Below, in pieces: positions 6,323 to 14,432 of a DNA stretch of 16,310 bases. This stretch comes from Phycisphaeraceae bacterium (GTDB lineage Bacteria > Planctomycetota > Phycisphaerae > Phycisphaerales > Phycisphaeraceae): positions 1 to 16,310 of the forward strand of contig PUNN01000249.1 of NCBI GenBank assembly GCA_003552605.1, read 5' to 3'. The number at the start of each line of letters is the position of its first letter. Within the stretch, counting starts at the first letter, position 1. The notes under the pieces were generated by a model. That model was not told the DNA's origin and ran no database searches. It was given only the letters and a program-made list of their open reading frames with translations. Position numbers and translations under genes: made by a program.

Positions 6323-9300
6323 TCAACGCCGCCTGCCCCCACGACCACCGGCAGCGCGACGTTTGGCATGCAGGAGGCGGCTGGTGGTGGGGCCATCTTC
6401 AGGCGGGGCTGTGTCGGCCTCGGGCTCGGCTTGCGCCCGTCTCGACTCGCCATGTTCACCTTCATCCCGGCCAACGCCACCGGAGACGGTGGTCACAGGC
6501 GAGACGGCAGCTTGCGATTCCGCTGTCGGCGTGCGGGGAGCCGAGGCCGAAGCCGTCGCGGCAAACGTTGTGGCAGGCTCATGTCGCGGGGCGGGACCCG
6601 GGGCAGGGCCACCTTCCTCCCTGCGGGATTGACTGATCGCCGGCTCAAGTTGCGTGCCGTATCGCGGTGCGAGCCGCCGCTCCACCTGTTCGTTTCGCTG
6701 GCGCAGCCGCCCGAGCGTGTCGGGCGCCTCATCGCCGCGCGGCCGGACGAGCCCGGCAATGGAATCGACCACGTTGGCCATGCCCTCCCGGAGCCCTTCA
6801 GCGCTCCAGGCGATCCGACGACAGGCGACATCGAGCCAGAACAGTGCGATCGCGGCGATCAGCAGCGGCCACCACAGCGGCCGCAGGGACCGGATCGGCA
6901 CCACCGTCTCGCGGTCGAAGAACATGGCCGGGGCCACGTCTTCGGCCTCGAAAAAGCGGCCGCCGCTTTCCTCGGCCACCTGCCTCAGCATGGACAGGTC
7001 GGCGCGGAATTGACCGAACTCCTCACCTGCGCGGCGGGTGGCACCGCCGAAAACCATGCTCATCTGCGAGCCATCGCGGCTGCGCGGCGCCAGCGTGACG
7101 ATATAGTCGCCCGGCTCCTCAGCCGGCAGCGGCTGCCGCGCTGCATATCGCCCCGGACCGGTCTGGACAAGCTCGATCGACTCGGTCGAGCCATCGGGCG
7201 TCATCACCGATCCCTCCACGACCAGGCCATCGACGAGCATGTCATCCCCGGAACCAAAGGCCTCGAGTTCGACATGCAACTCGTTTCGGCGAATGTGGCT
7301 GCGCAGGGCGAAGCTGCTGTCCGATCCCGGCCGCGCCACCGCCTCGATCACGTTGTTCCAGAACGAGGCATAGCCCGGCCAGTCGATCCATTCACCCGCC
7401 CATCGACTGGTGGCATCGGAGGTGAACGCTGCCGTGCGGCCGAGGCCGACCTGCCAGTAGGAGAAGATCGGCTCTCCCTCCGGCCCAACCCACGCGTTGA
7501 CCACGCGCGGGTCATCGCGTGCGCCCGTGAGGACGAAGCCGCCAAGCGGGGGCGTCGGGTCGAGCCCACGCGTCAACGGCGACGATTCGGCCGGCTGGGG
7601 GGTGAACTCGACTTCCTTGATGAGATTGCGGCGGATGGTGGTCGCCTCGGTAATGAATATCTGCGGCAACCGCGTGGTGTCGCGTACGAAGTGGTACTGC
7701 CCGCCGGTGCTCTGGGCGATCTGGTGCATGAGCTGATGGTCGACGTCGGTGCCGACACCGACGGTGGAGACGGTGATGTTGGCCTCACGCAGGCGCTGGA
7801 ACAGCATCTCCCACGGCTCTTCCGGCGGCAGTGACACGCCATCAGACATCAGGATGATGTGGCGGACGGCGGCGTCTTCTTCATCGAGCTTCTTGAGCGC
7901 TTCGTAACCTTCCCGCAGCCCCAGGTCGATGCGCGTCCCGCCGCGCGGGCTGATGCGGCGGATGCGCGATTCGAGACGTTCCGGATTGTCGTAGAGGCCG
8001 AGATCGCTGATCCAGAACGATTCGTGATCGAACGCGACCACGCCGACGTAATCCTGTGGCAGGAGCGTGCGCGTGGCGAGCACCGCCGCCTCGTTCGCTA
8101 CGTCCTGGCGGGACCTTGTCGTGCCCGGGCTCGGCCCGGCCATCGAACCGGACTGATCGAGCACGATCACCAATGCCCCTGAAGGCAGCACGGTCTTGTC
8201 CGGCACATGCGATTCAACGGGCATGATCCGGTCGACGGGCGTGTCCTGCCAGCCGCCGGCACCGAAGCTGTAGGGCCCGCCGACCATGATCAGGCCGCCG
8301 CCGCCATCGTTGACATAGCTTGCGAGCAACCGCTGCTGTCGCGGGCTGACGACCTCGGCCGCCACGTTCTGAAGGACGATCGCATCGTACCGCCGCATCC
8401 CCTGCATCGTCGACGGCATGGCGCGGGCGCGGCGGACGGCCACATCCATCCCCCGGCGCGCGAGCGTTCGCGCCAGCACCTGCCCGCCCTCATCGGGCTC
8501 TTCATCCACCACGAGCACGCGGCCGCGGCCAGCCACGAGCGTGAAAGCACTGGCGCGGTTGTTCTCAGCGATCGTGTCGTAACCTTCCTCCGGCTGAAAC
8601 GTCGCCTCGAAGCGGTTGACCCCCGGACGGTCCATCGTCACCGGCACATCGATGCTCGCGGTAAACCGCCCGCCCACTTCGTCATCCTGGCGCACCCAGT
8701 CATCCTCGGTCACCTGCTTGCCGAACCGGTCACCATCCCCACCGTCTTCACTGACCACTTCACCATCATGGCTCAAGAACAGACGGCCGGGCGTGGGTTG
8801 GGTCGCGCGCATGACCACCCGGACACTGGTGGTGCGATTGACCGGCGCTTCCTGCGGGGCGATGACGTGATGGACCATCACCTCTCTGTCGAGCTGATAG
8901 TCCAGTGCCACCACGTCGATGGGAATCCCCGCCGCACCGGCCTGCCTCGCGGCATCGACCACACCTGGCCCCCAGAACGTGTCATTGCCGTCCCAGTACA
9001 GCACCATTCGCCGGTTGGACTCGGGGGGAAAGAGCTGAATCCCCCTCCGGATGGCAGATGCCGCATCGGTGCCATCGGCCCGCGGCGGTTGCTCGCCAAG
9101 CTCGATGGCCGGCTGTCGCGCTGCCAGGGCGGTTACCCGCGGGCGGCCGCTGAAGGTGACGATACCCAGCGCATCGTCGGTGCGCTTGGCCCCGACGGCA
9201 TCCTCGAGCGTCTGCCGCACCCACCCTTCGTACGAGGGGACCTGCTGCGTTTCGGCGTCCGCCGGGGGTTGGAACAGGCGAGACACGGAAGCGGAGCGGT

Positions 9301-9547
9301 CGACCACCGCCACCACGGTCAGGTCGCGGTGCTCATGTACCGTTTGCAGGCCAGCCGCCATCAGGGTGATGACCAGCAACAGGGCGAGCCTCAGCCCGAT
9401 GCTCGTCCATCGGCGCAGCGGGTCCATCGCGCCCAGCCCCCACCGGCCGATCATCACAATGGGGATGGCCAGCAGGATCAGCAGCAGCAGACCCGGGCGA
9501 TCGAAGCGAAACGGCAGGCTTTCAAGAAGCTCAAACAAGAAAATCAC
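6323..9547 (-). CDS. Large membrane protein with VWA, glutamine-amidotransferase-like and second VWA domains
   Basis: The order of parts in this 1074-residue protein is: TM1 about 19-36, basic loop (PLRRW), TM2 about 50-68, first VWA from about 75 (D83-R-S85-A-S87, with T160-D161 and D186), linker, and a class I glutamine-amidotransferase-like fold at about 342-445 (RVLVVDEEPDEGG, then VNDGGGGLIMVGGPYSFG). A second VWA follows from about 458 (D464-Q-S466-G-S468, T538, D569), then beta-rich segments, TM3 about 890-908 and a cytoplasmic tail. No catalytic Cys of a working amidotransferase is seen in the GGPYSFG loop, so that domain is probably a binding module. The tail has a short coiled coil (LRQRNEQVERRL), a Pro/Ala/Glu-rich disordered part and the very basic end AKRRAAGGRGGRRR. 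The start is a GTG at 9547 without a clear Shine-Dalgarno. It lies between the acidic membrane protein and MoxR in one orientation. Similar proteins occur beside MoxR/DUF58/BatA in planctomycetes; their role is unknown. Confidence 0.85.
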   Translation of the reverse strand: MIFLFELLESLPFRFDRPGLLLLILLAIPIVMIGRWGLGAMDPLRRWTSIGLRLALLLVITLMAAGLQTVHEHRDLTVVAVVDRSASVSRLFQPPADAETQQVPSYEGWVRQTLEDAVGAKRTDDALGIVTFSGRPRVTALAARQPAIELGEQPPRADGTDAASAIRRGIQLFPPESNRRMVLYWDGNDTFWGPGVVDAARQAGAAGIPIDVVALDYQLDREVMVHHVIAPQEAPVNRTTSVRVVMRATQPTPGRLFLSHDGEVVSEDGGDGDRFGKQVTEDDWVRQDDEVGGRFTASIDVPVTMDRPGVNRFEATFQPEEGYDTIAENNRASAFTLVAGRGRVLVVDEEPDEGGQVLARTLARRGMDVAVRRARAMPSTMQGMRRYDAIVLQNVAAEVVSPRQQRLLASYVNDGGGGLIMVGGPYSFGAGGWQDTPVDRIMPVESHVPDKTVLPSGALVIVLDQSGSMAGPSPGTTRSRQDVANEAAVLATRTLLPQDYVGVVAFDHESFWISDLGLYDNPERLESRIRRISPRGGTRIDLGLREGYEALKKLDEEDAAVRHIILMSDGVSLPPEEPWEMLFQRLREANITVSTVGVGTDVDHQLMHQIAQSTGGQYHFVRDTTRLPQIFITEATTIRRNLIKEVEFTPQPAESSPLTRGLDPTPPLGGFVLTGARDDPRVVNAWVGPEGEPIFSYWQVGLGRTAAFTSDATSRWAGEWIDWPGYASFWNNVIEAVARPGSDSSFALRSHIRRNELHVELEAFGSGDDMLVDGLVVEGSVMTPDGSTESIELVQTGPGRYAARQPLPAEEPGDYIVTLAPRSRDGSQMSMVFGGATRRAGEEFGQFRADLSMLRQVAEESGGRFFEAEDVAPAMFFDRETVVPIRSLRPLWWPLLIAAIALFWLDVACRRIAWSAEGLREGMANVVDSIAGLVRPRGDEAPDTLGRLRQRNEQVERRLAPRYGTQLEPAISQSRREEGGPAPGPAPRHEPATTFAATASASAPRTPTAESQAAVSPVTTVSGGVGRDEGEHGESRRAQAEPEADTAPPEDGPTTSRLLHAKRRAAGGRGGRRR

Positions 9548-9742
9548 CGCGGTCAGGGGGACACGAAGCTATCGCAAGAGCATACGTGCACGCGTGCTGC
9601 CAAGGCCACTGCCCCAGTTGGTAAACCTCATTTATACAGGTGGCTCGTCTTCAAGGTGCCACTGACGGCGGGGCGATCGGCGTTTTGCCACCCACGCGCT
9701 GCAAAGGCTGCACCGGGATCGGCGGCGCCGGCGTGGCGGCCT

Positions 9743-12700
9743 TCACTCGCCCTGCGGGGCGGGCTCGGCGCCTTGCGGGGCACCCATTTCCTCCACCGCC
9801 TCACCCAATTGATCGAAATAGTCACGCACCGCACGGTGATACCGCGGGTGGACCCTTTGATCGCTGAGCACGCGCTGGGCTTCGGACTGGGCTTCACTGA
9901 CCCCTGGATCGAAACCCGCGCGCGAAACGCCCCGCTGGGCCTCGCCGGGACCATCCCATTCGGCGGAGGTCCGGCCGGGCTGCTGGACGCGGGCATCGCG
10001 CTGCGCTTCGGCCCCGGCACCGCTGAGCCCTTCACCCGGTTCGCCCGCCGCGCCCGGGCCATCCGCACCAGGCCTTGCAGCGGTCTGGTCGCCACCCGGG
10101 CTCGGACGCTGTGCCGGCGAGGGGGCGCCTTCCTGCTCGCCCGGTTCGCCCGGCTGACCCTGAGGCTGCGGCTGCGGCTGGTCAGACCGGGGCTGGTCAC
10201 CATCAAGCTGGCTCAGCGCCTGATCGAGCGAATCCCGCGCCTCATCGAGCTGTCGCGATTCGCGCTGCCGCCGCGAGAGTCGGTCGAGCCAGTCGCGCAT
10301 GCCCTGCCCGGGGTCATCGGCGGCCGGATCCTGCTCTTGGGCCTGACGCTGCTCGAACTCCTCGGGCGTGGTGGGCTCATGCTGCGGCCCATCGGCGTAC
10401 TCATCGAGCTCAGCCGGGTCGTCCACCGCCGACTCCTGCTGCCGTTGCTCGAACTCGTCGGGCGTGGTCGGCTCGTGCTCGGGGCCATCGGCGTATTCCT
10501 CAAGCGCATCGGGGTCCTCAACAGGCTCCGGCCCACGCTGGGGGTCGGGCTCAGCCTGCGGCTCCGTGGCGGGGTCGGCCTGTGGCTGCGGCTGCTGATC
10601 GGCCGGGGCTTGCGGGGTGTCTGCGGCATCCGGGTCGGTCAGCGGATCCTGCTGCGGCTGAGCGGTGGGGTCTTGCGGCGCCGTCGGGTCCGTGGTCGGG
10701 TCGGGGCGTTCTGCAAGACGCTCATCTTCATCCATTGCCTGATCGGCCTCGGGCTCGGCCTGTGGGGCTTGGGCTGCCTCGGGGTCAGCGGCTGGATCGG
10801 CATCGGCGTCCGGCTGCGCCTGATGATCTGGACCGGTAGCCGGGTCCGACTCGAGCCCCGGCTGATCCGGCCGTTCGACCATGCGTTCATCTTCTGCTGG
10901 CTCTGCCTCATCAGCCTGCTCAGCCTCTTGCGGCCGCGGCTGCTGCTCGAGTTCCTCCGGCTGCTGGTCACCGGGCTCGGGCTGCTCGGCGAGGCGCTCA
11001 TCCTGCTCCTGCACAGCCTGATCGGGGTCGGGCTGATCGGCCGCCTGCTGATCAGCGGCCGGTTCGGCATCCTGGTCGGCATCCGGCTGCATTGATGGGT
11101 CGGGTTCGGGGTCAACGCCGGGCTGGTCCGGTCGTTCAACCATGCGCTCATCGTCGGCCGCCTCAGCAGCTTCCTCCGCCTGCTCGGCCTGCTCGGCTTG
11201 TGGCTCGGCGTCGGGATCGACAGCCTGCTCATCAGGCTGCTCGGCGAGGCGCTGCTCGTGGTGGTCATCCCGGGGCTCGGCCTCGGCCTCAGCCTCATCG
11301 GGCTGGTCTTGCGCGAGACGTTGCTCCGGCGTGTCAGCCTGATCGTCGGCGGGCTCATCCACCTGGTCAGGCTGTGCCTCGTCGGGATCGGGCTCAACCC
11401 CGGCATCCTCAGGCCGCGCCTGCTGGTCGTCATCATCCATTACGGCCTGATCAGGATCAGCCGCGGCATCGTCCGGTCGAGCGGTGGGATCCTGCTCAGG
11501 CCGCGCCTGTGGATCTTCCGGATGTTGCTCGGCGAGGCGCTGATCTTCGGGCGCAGCTTCCGGGTCCGGTTCGCCGTCCGCATCTTCGGGTCGTGCCTCG
11601 GGATCGGGCTCGGCGTCCGCATCCTCCGGTCGCGCTTGCGGATCGTCCACCTGCTCGGCAGAGCGCTCATCGTCCGCAAGTGCATCGGCATCCGGTTCAG
11701 CATCGGCGTCGGCATCTTCCGGGCGAGCCTCGGGATCAACCTGATCCGGGCGTGCCTGCTGCTGGTCACCGGGCTGAGCGGTGGGGTCTGTCTCCGGCTG
11801 TGCCTGCGGATCATCCGGGCGCTCGGCAAGGCGCTGGTCATCCGGCTCGGCCGCGTGGTCCGGGTCGGCGTCCTCGGGCCGCGCGTCCTGGTCCGGCTCG
11901 GCATCTGCATCGTCAGGCCGCGCTTCGGCGTCGGCTTCGGCCTGATCGGGATGGGCTTGCGGATCGGCCTGGGTGTCGGGTTCATCCGGCCGCGGCTGCG
12001 CTTGCGGGTCAGTCACCTGCTCATCGCCGGGCTGGGCCTCCGCCTCGTCCGGGCGAGCTTGCGCATCGGCATCCTCTTGCGGCGCGGGCTGCGCATCCTC
12101 ATCCTGCGCAGTGGGCTGATCGCCCGGCTGCGTTGGCTGATCGTCCGGGCGCTCGGCAAGGCGCTGGTCTTCGGGGGCGGCGTCCGGGTCGGGCCGGGCG
12201 TCGGCATCCTCCGGATCGGTGGCGGGATCGGGCTCGGCCTCAGCGTCGGTCTCGGCCGCCACATCCGGGTCTGCATCCGCATCTTCCGGCCGCGCATCGG
12301 GGTCAGGCCGGGCGTCAGAATCCTCATCCGTCCGGGCATCGGCATCGGGTTGGGTGGCCGTATCGTCCGGGGCCTGAGCGGTTCGCTCATCTTCGGCTTG
12401 CTCAGCGGTGGGTTCGACCTGATCGTCAGGCCGCGCAGCCGGATCATCTTCGGCGACCGCGCTGTCCTCAGGCTGTGTCGCCGCATCTTGCGGCTCAGCG
12501 GGATCCTCGGCATCGGTGGGCGCTTCGGGCTCATCCGCCGGATCGACATCCGCCGGCTCCTGCTGCTGAAGATCCTGCGGATCGGCAACTTCACCCGTCT
12601 GCTCCGCCTGATCCGCCTCGTCCACAGCCGGGTCGGCCGTTTCATCCGCCGGCTGCTCCGTCACATCTTCAGCTTCGGGATCACGAGGCTGGTCGGCGGT

Positions 12701-14215
12701 AGGCTCGGCCTGGTCATCAGCCGCCTCGGCGAGCGCCGACTCATCGAGCGGCTCATCGAGTTGGTCTTCCGCCGGTTCGTCGACCGGTTGGTCGATTTCT
12801 TCATCAACTGCCTGATCAGCCGGGTCATCCACGGCCGGGTCCGTCGCCTCGTCCAGCGCCGGGTCGAGCGGGTCATCGGCCCGGTCATCCGCCTCGGCCA
12901 TGTCGGGCGCTGCATCTTCGTCGAAAGGCGCCTCATCCTCCCCGGCAAGGTCCGGCAGCGGCTCATCCGGCTCTCGGGCATCGGCCTCGGCGAGGCGGTC
13001 GAGGCTGTCGGCGAGGTCGCGCATGTCGCGCTCGATCTCGCGCTGATCAAGGTGGTCCTCGAAGCGGTCATGGACCCGATTGGCCATCTCTTCAGCCCGT
13101 TCGGAGTCCATGCCGTGTTCTTGCAGCGTCTTCTTGACCTCATCCGGCTCGAAACCGCGGCGTTCGAGCTCGAAAATCTCATCGTGATCGAGCCCGAGCT
13201 TCTCGAGTTCATCCCGCATCCTCTGGAAGCTTTCGCGGCTGCGGGCCTCGAAGTCCTGCGAGGCCTCGTCGAACCGTCGGGCCATATCCGAAAGCTGCTC
13301 GTTGAACGCCTGCCGCTCTTCACTGGACATCGCCGCGCGGCGTTCGTTCAATCGCTCCCACTCATCGGCAGCGCTCTCGAAGTCCCCGCGGCGAAGTGAA
13401 TCAAAGAAGTCGCGGCCGGGCCCATCGGCCGCGCTGTCCATGCGGTTCAACCGCTCCTGAAGGGTCTCCATCGGGCGATTCCGCCGTGCGGCGGCCTGCT
13501 CGATGGCCTCCCGTCGTCGGGTGATTTCCTCGCGGCCACGCTCGCCGGTCAGTGTTTCCTCGTCGATATCGAGCAGGTCGCGAAGTTGGCGCGAATCGGG
13601 ATCGCGGAAAGCCCCCTGCTCATCGAATGCCTCGCGCTGTGATTCAAGCGTGCGGGCGACCTCGCGCGCACGCTCGATTCGCTCGCGCTCCTCCTGCTTT
13701 GCCTGCTCCTGCTGTTCACGATCGGCCTCGATGTCAAGCAGGTCCAGTGGCGGCACGAGGAAAAAAGCGAGCGCGAACGCCGCCGCCACGCCGGGCAGGC
13801 CGGCCCAGCCGCGGTGCAAACGCCAGGGCAGGGCCGCCTTCAGCCGGGCACCGCTGGCGGCTTTGTCGGCGGCCTTCAGCATCGACCCGGCGAAAGGATG
13901 GTCGGGGACCTCGGCACGCACGTACAACGCGGTCGCGAGCTGGTCCTTCAGCCCGAGCCGTTCATCCAGTTCGACCGCCATTTCCTGCCGGCTCGGCCAG
14001 TCCACCGCCGCCGAGAGCAGCCCGAGCAGCACCGCACCGCCGAAGATCACGGGATAAACCACCGGGTCGATCGGCACAGCGAACAGGCGCTCGGCCAGCA
14101 GACCCGCCAGCGACAGCATCCCAGCCGCCAACAGCAGCCAACCCGTGTAATGAACGGTTCGCTGCAACACCCATCGGCAGGCGGCGTTCCGCAACTTTTT
14201 ATCAATCGATGTCAT
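9743..14215 (-). CDS. Giant acidic repeat-rich membrane protein (DUF4175-like N-terminus)
   Basis: The protein has 1490 residues if translation starts at ATG 14215, where GGAGG (14225..14221) lies 5 bases upstream; an in-frame TTG at 14227 is less likely. The N-terminus is basic, followed by TM1 (about 24-45), TM2 (51-71), a loop with DERLGLKDQLATAL (84-97) and TM3 (137-157). A predominantly helical, charged coiled coil runs about 163-410. Residues about 412-1300 are low-complexity and rich in Asp, Glu, Pro, Ala and Gln, almost surely disordered. They carry about eleven copies of a D-[EQ]-R-[LM]-[AV]-E-[RQ]-P-like motif and a duplicated EYADGP module. A Gln/Pro/Gly linker leads to a conserved-looking end (HPRYHRAVRDYFDQLGEAVEEMG). 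By the positive-inside rule everything after TM3 is extracytoplasmic. It is first in the module; planctomycete proteins in this position are DUF4175-like, but usually without such a long acidic part. Its biochemical role is unknown. Confidence 0.8.
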   Translation of the reverse strand: MTSIDKKLRNAACRWVLQRTVHYTGWLLLAAGMLSLAGLLAERLFAVPIDPVVYPVIFGGAVLLGLLSAAVDWPSRQEMAVELDERLGLKDQLATALYVRAEVPDHPFAGSMLKAADKAASGARLKAALPWRLHRGWAGLPGVAAAFALAFFLVPPLDLLDIEADREQQEQAKQEERERIERAREVARTLESQREAFDEQGAFRDPDSRQLRDLLDIDEETLTGERGREEITRRREAIEQAAARRNRPMETLQERLNRMDSAADGPGRDFFDSLRRGDFESAADEWERLNERRAAMSSEERQAFNEQLSDMARRFDEASQDFEARSRESFQRMRDELEKLGLDHDEIFELERRGFEPDEVKKTLQEHGMDSERAEEMANRVHDRFEDHLDQREIERDMRDLADSLDRLAEADAREPDEPLPDLAGEDEAPFDEDAAPDMAEADDRADDPLDPALDEATDPAVDDPADQAVDEEIDQPVDEPAEDQLDEPLDESALAEAADDQAEPTADQPRDPEAEDVTEQPADETADPAVDEADQAEQTGEVADPQDLQQQEPADVDPADEPEAPTDAEDPAEPQDAATQPEDSAVAEDDPAARPDDQVEPTAEQAEDERTAQAPDDTATQPDADARTDEDSDARPDPDARPEDADADPDVAAETDAEAEPDPATDPEDADARPDPDAAPEDQRLAERPDDQPTQPGDQPTAQDEDAQPAPQEDADAQARPDEAEAQPGDEQVTDPQAQPRPDEPDTQADPQAHPDQAEADAEARPDDADAEPDQDARPEDADPDHAAEPDDQRLAERPDDPQAQPETDPTAQPGDQQQARPDQVDPEARPEDADADAEPDADALADDERSAEQVDDPQARPEDADAEPDPEARPEDADGEPDPEAAPEDQRLAEQHPEDPQARPEQDPTARPDDAAADPDQAVMDDDDQQARPEDAGVEPDPDEAQPDQVDEPADDQADTPEQRLAQDQPDEAEAEAEPRDDHHEQRLAEQPDEQAVDPDAEPQAEQAEQAEEAAEAADDERMVERPDQPGVDPEPDPSMQPDADQDAEPAADQQAADQPDPDQAVQEQDERLAEQPEPGDQQPEELEQQPRPQEAEQADEAEPAEDERMVERPDQPGLESDPATGPDHQAQPDADADPAADPEAAQAPQAEPEADQAMDEDERLAERPDPTTDPTAPQDPTAQPQQDPLTDPDAADTPQAPADQQPQPQADPATEPQAEPDPQRGPEPVEDPDALEEYADGPEHEPTTPDEFEQRQQESAVDDPAELDEYADGPQHEPTTPEEFEQRQAQEQDPAADDPGQGMRDWLDRLSRRQRESRQLDEARDSLDQALSQLDGDQPRSDQPQPQPQGQPGEPGEQEGAPSPAQRPSPGGDQTAARPGADGPGAAGEPGEGLSGAGAEAQRDARVQQPGRTSAEWDGPGEAQRGVSRAGFDPGVSEAQSEAQRVLSDQRVHPRYHRAVRDYFDQLGEAVEEMGAPQGAEPAPQGE
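10316..12982 (-). repeat. Low-complexity acidic coding repeat with recurring DERLAERPD-type motif
   Basis: This is the coding DNA for residues about 412-1300 of the giant membrane protein. Short units such as ARPEDADAEPDP recur irregularly. A better-conserved motif, close to DERLAERPD, lies near + strand positions 12380 (degenerate), 12155, 11825, 11658 (degenerate), 11533, 11313, 11240, 11135, 10990, 10875 and 10712. Two copies read DERMVERPDQPG. Arg and large hydrophobic residues are otherwise rare in the tract, which makes the motif stand out. Codon restriction (GAx, CCx, GCx, CAG) leaves the complementary strand free of stops for hundreds of codons. Confidence 0.8.
10351..10520 (-). repeat. 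Duplicated EYADGP...EFEQRQ coding module
   Basis: Two adjacent copies are offset by 96 bases (32 codons): one at about 10351..10415, the other at about 10447..10520. They encode LDEYADGPQHEPTTPEEFEQ and LEEYADGPEHEPTTPDEFEQ respectively. The conservation (EYADGP, HEPTTP, EFEQRQ) contrasts with the drifting low-complexity sequence before it and suggests a recent or selected duplication. Confidence 0.85.
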
Positions 14216-14220
14216 GGTTG

Positions 14221-14225
14221 CCTCC
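14221..14225 (-). promoter_or_regulatory. Shine-Dalgarno deciding the start of the giant membrane protein
   Basis: The minus strand reads GGAGG then CAACC then ATG, an ideal site with 5-base spacing. It supports ATG 14215 over the in-frame TTG at 14227, which would lie upstream of this site. It is the best ribosome-binding site among the five module genes. Confidence 0.8.
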
Positions 14226-14353
14226 AACTACGAGGCAGGGGATCCGCTATGATCCTAGCGTCGGGCCCGCCTCGGGACCATGGCCGGGCTGACGATCGCT
14301 ACCGGCGCGCACGCCACGGCACGGCCCGAGTTTCTCGCTCGAGTCGCCTTTAC

Positions 14354-14400
14354 TTTGTACGCACAGCCCTGTGGGGCGGGTCCACAACTGTTTATGTACA
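14354..14400. promoter_or_regulatory. Imperfect dyad, possible operator in the divergent promoter region
   Basis: TTTGTAC...CACAG (14354..14366) faces CTG...ATGTACA (14388..14400) as an imperfect inverted repeat. Between them are the nested short pairs CACAG/CTGTG (14362..14366, 14369..14373) and TGTGG/CCACA (14370..14374, 14382..14386). The stretch is also locally AT-richer than its surroundings. It could be a regulator-binding site or part of a promoter. The evidence is symmetry and position alone. Confidence 0.25.
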
Positions 14401-14432
14401 TTTTGCTGCGATCAATGGCTCGGAAGGGATGA

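Noticed and set aside
6120..6326. A 68-codon minus-strand frame that exactly bridges the VWA and MoxR genes, with TTGA and ATGA overlaps at its ends
   Set aside because: The overlaps are suggestive, but the start is TTG without a clear ribosome-binding site, and the peptide is Arg/Ser/Pro-rich like translated noncoding GC-rich DNA. I judge it chance.
8207..11095. A 962-codon open frame on the plus strand
   Set aside because: It lies opposite two confident minus-strand genes (the large VWA protein and the acidic protein), and its translation has no domain or sensible composition. The frame is open because of the codon restriction of the opposite strand.
11092..12702. A 536-codon plus-strand frame rich in Pro, Arg and His
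   Set aside because: It is a shadow of the same acidic coding tract in another frame, with no protein-like features.
11198..13399. A 733-codon plus-strand frame encoding Gly/Leu/Ile/Arg-rich, membrane-like repeats
   Set aside because: It is antisense to the acidic repeat tract. The apparent hydrophobic repeats are the complement of Asp/Glu/Pro codons. The minus-strand frame has an ideal ribosome-binding site, membrane segments and a coiled coil, so it is the real gene.
14227..14227. TTG start for the giant membrane protein, adding four residues
   Set aside because: The GGAGG at 14225..14221 lies just downstream of this codon and is ideally spaced for ATG 14215 instead.
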